Assembly: GCF_902499175.1 (NCBI RefSeq)
Contig: NZ_CABVQC010000052.1
Coordinates: 1 to 64,000 of the forward strand
DNA length: 64,000 nt
Direction of reading: 5' to 3'
Source: Burkholderia aenigmatica
Lineage (GTDB): Bacteria; Pseudomonadota; Gammaproteobacteria; Burkholderiales; Burkholderiaceae
Shown: one piece after another, positions 60,944 to 64,000 of the stretch
Layout: the number at the start of each line of letters is the position of its first letter
How positions within the stretch are numbered: the stretch's first letter is position 1
Position numbers and translations under genes: made by a program
The notes under the pieces: generated by a model
Databases searched by the model: none
Told to the model about the DNA's origin: nothing
Seen by the model: only the letters and a program-made list of their open reading frames with translations

Positions 60944-61706
60944 GTTCACTTCCTTTTGTTGTTGACGCACGTTGTTGACGCGCGCGCCTGCGTCGCAGCG
61001 CGACGCGCGGCGTGTTGACGAAGAACCGACTGACGAACAAGCGCAAGCCACGGGATCGCCGCACACACCTACCCCTCATGCGCGTGCACGATGCGTCGTT
61101 TCGATGCCAGTGTGGGCTTGCGGAAGCGGCATGCCGCAGGGCGGCCGCTCGTATTGCAGCGTCGGGAAGCGTGCGCACCGGTTGCGCATGCCGCGACGAC
61201 GCATTGCTCCGGCGATGCCGGTCAGAATCTCTTCCGGCTTTCGTGGAGCGGGTGGACGACGTGGCGCCAGACGACGCCACGATCTTCGATATGTTTTGCG
61301 GAATATATCGAGTTGTCACGCAACGGTAAACATTTATTCGGGTTCCTGTCGTCTTTCATCCACATGCGATCGACGGCCATGCGGATCGGAAGCAAGACGC
61401 GCGGCAGCGGGCACCGCCCCGATGCCGGCCGCCGTGCCTACGCCGAAATCCCGCATAATCAGTCGGTTGAACGAGCGCCGCAGCCGGCGCGCGAACCCCG
61501 CACACGTTTGCGTCGCCGTTCGGTTCATGGCTGGCCCGCGTTCCGCGGTCACGGACGCAGCCAGTCTGTACCGGTCTCGCGCACGGCGAATTGTGCGGGC
61601 GCAAAAAATCGACACAAGAACAAACGCGATTCGGCGCCCATCACGACGCCGGCGATCGCGTGACGGACGACACCACGCCATCCCGAAGAAGACAGGACAC
61701 CGACAC
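60944..61706. other. 763-bp gap without a recognisable gene
   Basis: Between the divergent porin and GNAT genes. Open frames on both strands (for example 61091-61663 plus and 61334-61792 minus) have Arg/Ser-rich, frame-shadow composition and no family. It holds the porin promoter and a ModE-like box at 61287-61310; the sequence just after the box (AACGGTAAACATTTATTCGG) is locally AT-rich. Confidence 0.6.
61287..61310. promoter_or_regulatory. ModE-like box 5 (orphan)
   Basis: CGATATGT, 8 bp (TTTGCGGA), ATATATCG. Same right arm as boxes 1 and 4. It lies 344 bp from the porin start and about 400 bp from the GNAT start, so its target gene is unclear. Confidence 0.62.
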
Positions 61707-62297
61707 ATGGACCGAGCCGAACACATCAGCATCGAACAGACGAGCGGGCTGCCCGCCGACGAACTGGACCGATGCGACTTCTCGTTCGACATCGCCTGGG
61801 AATTGAACGCGCCGTATCAGGACTTGCTCGATCTCCGCGCGCTGCCGGCGCGCCGCAAGAATTACGGCTTCGATCCGGCCGGCTGGGCGGACGAGGCGTC
61901 CGGCAAAACGGCGCTCTTTCGCGCGACGGCCGGCGGTCGGCTCGCCGGGTTCGTGGCGATCGGCCAGAGCTGGAACGGGATGGCCGAGATCGCAGAGCTG
62001 GCCGTCGACCGCCACTGCCGGCGGCAAGGCATCGGGCAGTTGCTGCTGGCGGCCGCCGAATCCTGGGCGCGCGGACACGGGTTCGGCTTCATGCGGCTGG
62101 AAACGCAGTCGAACAATGTCGCCGCGTGCAGCACGTATGCGCGCTCGGGCTTCGTACTGGGCGGACATGATCGCCTGCTGTACGCGGACGACGAGAACGA
62201 CGGTGAAGTGGCGCTGTTCTGGTACAAGGACCTGCGCGACGGGCAGACCGCGCGGATCCGCACGGTCGACCCGGAATCGATGCGGCCGGCGCGCTGA
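61707..62297 (+). CDS. GNAT-family N-acetyltransferase
   Basis: 196 aa. Acetyl-CoA-binding motif A is VDRHCRRQGIGQLLLAAAESWA, followed by LETQSNNVAACSTYARSGFVLGG, a pattern seen in streptothricin-acetyltransferase-like GNATs. The N-terminal 60 residues (FDIAWELNAPYQDLLDL) are also typical of that group. Substrate unproven. Start ATG at 61707 with AGGACA upstream. Confidence 0.9.
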   Translation: MDRAEHISIEQTSGLPADELDRCDFSFDIAWELNAPYQDLLDLRALPARRKNYGFDPAGWADEASGKTALFRATAGGRLAGFVAIGQSWNGMAEIAELAVDRHCRRQGIGQLLLAAAESWARGHGFGFMRLETQSNNVAACSTYARSGFVLGGHDRLLYADDENDGEVALFWYKDLRDGQTARIRTVDPESMRPAR

Positions 62298-62337
62298 CCC
62301 ACCGCCGCCCGCGCTTCAAGGCCGGGTCATGGCTGAG

Positions 62338-63123
62338 TCATGGCCGCGTCGCGACGATGAACAGACGCGGGAACGGCAACAGCACGGTGCCGTCGGCGAG
62401 CGCCGGATAGCCGCCCGGCCCTGCGATCGCCTCGCGATACCGCGCGAGAAACGCCGCGCGCTCGCCGTCGTCGAGCGCTGCGAGGAACGGCCGCAGCGCG
62501 CTGCCCTTGAACCATTCGACGACCGCGTCGGCACCACCGCGCAGCAGGTGGTAATAGGTCGTGCGCCACACGTCCACCCGCGCGCACAGCGGCGACAGCA
62601 GCGCGTGGTAATAACGCGCGTCGAACCGCTCAGTGCGCGCCGCGCCTTTCAGCTTGTCCGCCCACGGCCCGGCCGCGGCAACCTCGCGCATCAGCCGGTG
62701 CGCGGGTTCGTCGAGGTTGTCAGGCATCTGTACCGCAAGGTGGCCGCCCGGCGCGAGCCGGCCGACGAGCGCCGGAAACAGCGTGTCGTGCGCAGGCACC
62801 CATTGCAGCACCGCATTCGCGAGAATCAGGTCGTAGCCGCCCGAATCGTCCCAGGTGGAGATATCCACGACATCGAAACGCAAGTCCGGCAGGCGCTTGC
62901 GCGCGGCGTCGATCATGTCCGCCGAGGCATCGATCCCGTGAACCGTGGCGTCCGGCGCACGCGCGATCAGCGCCTCCGTCGAATTGCCGGGCCCGCAGCC
63001 GATGTCGATCGCGGTATGGATCGGCGTGTCCGGCACGGCGGCCAACAGATCGCGGATCGGCCGCGTGCGTTCGTCCTCGAATTGCACATACTGGGCGGCG
63101 TATCGATCGAGTGGGGTCGTCAT
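62338..63123 (-). CDS. tam: trans-aconitate 2-methyltransferase
   Basis: 261 aa SAM-dependent methyltransferase. Motif I AIDIGCGPGNSTEAL, acidic loop IDASADMI, and family-typical LANAVLQWVPAHD and MPDNLDEPAH. Tam methylates trans-aconitate, an inhibitor of the citrate cycle. Converges on the GNAT gene. Confidence 0.92.
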   Translation of the reverse strand: MTTPLDRYAAQYVQFEDERTRPIRDLLAAVPDTPIHTAIDIGCGPGNSTEALIARAPDATVHGIDASADMIDAARKRLPDLRFDVVDISTWDDSGGYDLILANAVLQWVPAHDTLFPALVGRLAPGGHLAVQMPDNLDEPAHRLMREVAAAGPWADKLKGAARTERFDARYYHALLSPLCARVDVWRTTYYHLLRGGADAVVEWFKGSALRPFLAALDDGERAAFLARYREAIAGPGGYPALADGTVLLPFPRLFIVATRP

Positions 63124-63260
63124 GTCGTTTCTCCTGGTCGGCGTGGACGGCCTTGCCTTCTACGCGGATGGGACGCCGCTAGCCGTCGAACCATCGCATT
63201 CTGCGATCGCAACGGAGTTCAGTAAAATGAATTTAATATCGTGATTGATTCATATATCTG

Positions 63261-64000
63261 ATGAAAATCGATACGCTCGGTGTTCAGGCCTTCGTCGCGA
63301 TCGCCGACGAAGGCAGCTTCCGGCAGGCAGCCGACACGCTGCACGTCACGCAGACGGCCATCACGCAGCGGCTGCGCAAGCTCGAAACTTTTCTCGGCGT
63401 CGCGCTCGTCGAGCGCACCACGCGCCGCACCACACTCACCGAAATCGGCCGCCGCTTCCTGCCGCAAGCACGCCGGCTGCTGAACGAGCTGTCCGACGCG
63501 CTCACCGAAATTCGCGAAACCGGCCTGAGCCAGCGCGGCGACGTCACGATCGCGTGCGTGCCGACGGTCGGCGTGCAATACCTGCCGCGCATCCTGCGCG
63601 CGTTCTCCGCGCACCGGCCACACGATCGCGTGAAGATCCTCGATCACGCATCGGCGTCGGTGCTGCAGGCCGTGCTGCATCGCGAGGCCGAGTTCGGCAT
63701 CGGCATTGCCGGCGACCAGCATCCCGAACTGGTCAACGTGCCGCTGACGAGCGATCCCTATGTGCTGGTGTGCCGCGACGATCATCCGCTCGCGAAGCGG
63801 CGGCGCATTCGCTGGGCGGCGTTACAACCGCATCCGCTGATCTTCGCCGGCGAAGTGAGCGGCAATCGCGGGCTGCTCGACGGCGCGCTGAAGACGAGCG
63901 GCGTGTCGCTGCATTCGTTCTACGAGGTGCAGCGCAGCTCGACGGCGCTCGGGCTCGTCGCGGAGGGGCTCGGTGCGGCCGTGGTGCCGAAACTCGCGAT
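63261..64000 (+). CDS. LysR-family transcriptional regulator, 3' truncated by window
   Basis: The first 246 codons are present. Helix-turn-helix VAIADEGSFRQAADTLHVTQTAITQRLRKLE, then the effector domain from about residue 90. Start ATG at 63261, divergent from tam with 137 bp between. The AT-rich stretch at 63226-63256 (TTTAATATCGTGATTGATTCATATA) probably holds its promoter. Confidence 0.92.
   Translation, partial: MKIDTLGVQAFVAIADEGSFRQAADTLHVTQTAITQRLRKLETFLGVALVERTTRRTTLTEIGRRFLPQARRLLNELSDALTEIRETGLSQRGDVTIACVPTVGVQYLPRILRAFSAHRPHDRVKILDHASASVLQAVLHREAEFGIGIAGDQHPELVNVPLTSDPYVLVCRDDHPLAKRRRIRWAALQPHPLIFAGEVSGNRGLLDGALKTSGVSLHSFYEVQRSSTALGLVAEGLGAAVVPKLA

Noticed and set aside
61091..61792. 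ORFs on both strands of the porin/GNAT gap
   Set aside because: Arg/Ser-rich translations without domains. The box at 61287 does not sit at a sensible distance from their starts.
1..64000. tRNA, rRNA, CRISPR array, prophage or insertion sequence
   Set aside because: None seen on either strand. No tRNA-like cloverleaf, no regularly spaced repeats, and no transposase, integrase or phage structural motifs in the translations.

Overview
The window is high-GC DNA (roughly two-thirds G+C by eye) whose codon use, gene families and gene pairings point to a Burkholderia of the cepacia complex type. It is probably a secondary replicon, because it is packed with accessory catabolism, resistance and regulator genes and has no ribosomal or tRNA genes. 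I see no insertion sequence, prophage, CRISPR array or RNA gene other than a riboswitch.

Left part (1-6.7 kb): the 5' end of a serine hydroxymethyltransferase gene; an SDR dehydrogenase plus FAD-linked sugar/lactone oxidase operon divergent from an AraC regulator; a small EF-hand secreted protein; an S10-type lipoprotein peptidase; then an unusually AT-rich 0.7 kb gap.

Metal-resistance block (6.7-29 kb): a secreted ExeM-type nuclease leads into a copper operon (unknown 93-aa protein, TolC-like lipoprotein, multicopper oxidase, CusF-like protein, CopC, CopD) divergent from a CopRS/IrlRS two-component system. Next come dmeRF (Co/Ni efflux), a Ca2+/cation antiporter behind a probable Mn2+ (yybP-ykoY) riboswitch, an arsR-acr3-arsC-arsH operon, and a cusCBA-cusF-like RND system whose CusB carries a fused CusF domain. 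Two small Met/Cys-rich secreted proteins sit beside the two copper operons.

Middle part (29-48 kb): GST/HxlR, a PEBP protein, then a large amine-type catabolic region: two MFS transporters, a C45 acyltransferase-like hydrolase, a DUF3138 porin, an orphan PotF-like binding protein, a YtcJ-like amidohydrolase, a PuuB-like FAD oxidase, a cupin, an agmatinase/guanidinobutyrase, an aldehyde dehydrogenase and two paralogous LuxR-type regulators. Three of its promoters share a 27-bp element placed exactly 15 bp upstream of the -10 box, and a fourth has a shorter variant. I read this as an undescribed LuxR-solo regulon.

Right part (48-64 kb): a patatin, a decayed 3' fragment of a second aldehyde dehydrogenase with its own terminator copy, and a molybdenum-linked set: an unknown 175-aa protein, a DUF2325 protein, modE and a Moco-binding protein. 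Five 24-bp ModE-like boxes (CGNTATAT-N8-ATATNNCG type) lie in this part, four of them just upstream of genes. After that come a DeoR regulator, MgtC, and a choline-acquisition set (ChoX, HAD phosphatase, small lipoprotein behind an attenuator-like hairpin, phospholipase C). The window ends with an M24 peptidase-fold protein, a general porin, a GNAT, trans-aconitate methyltransferase and a truncated LysR regulator.
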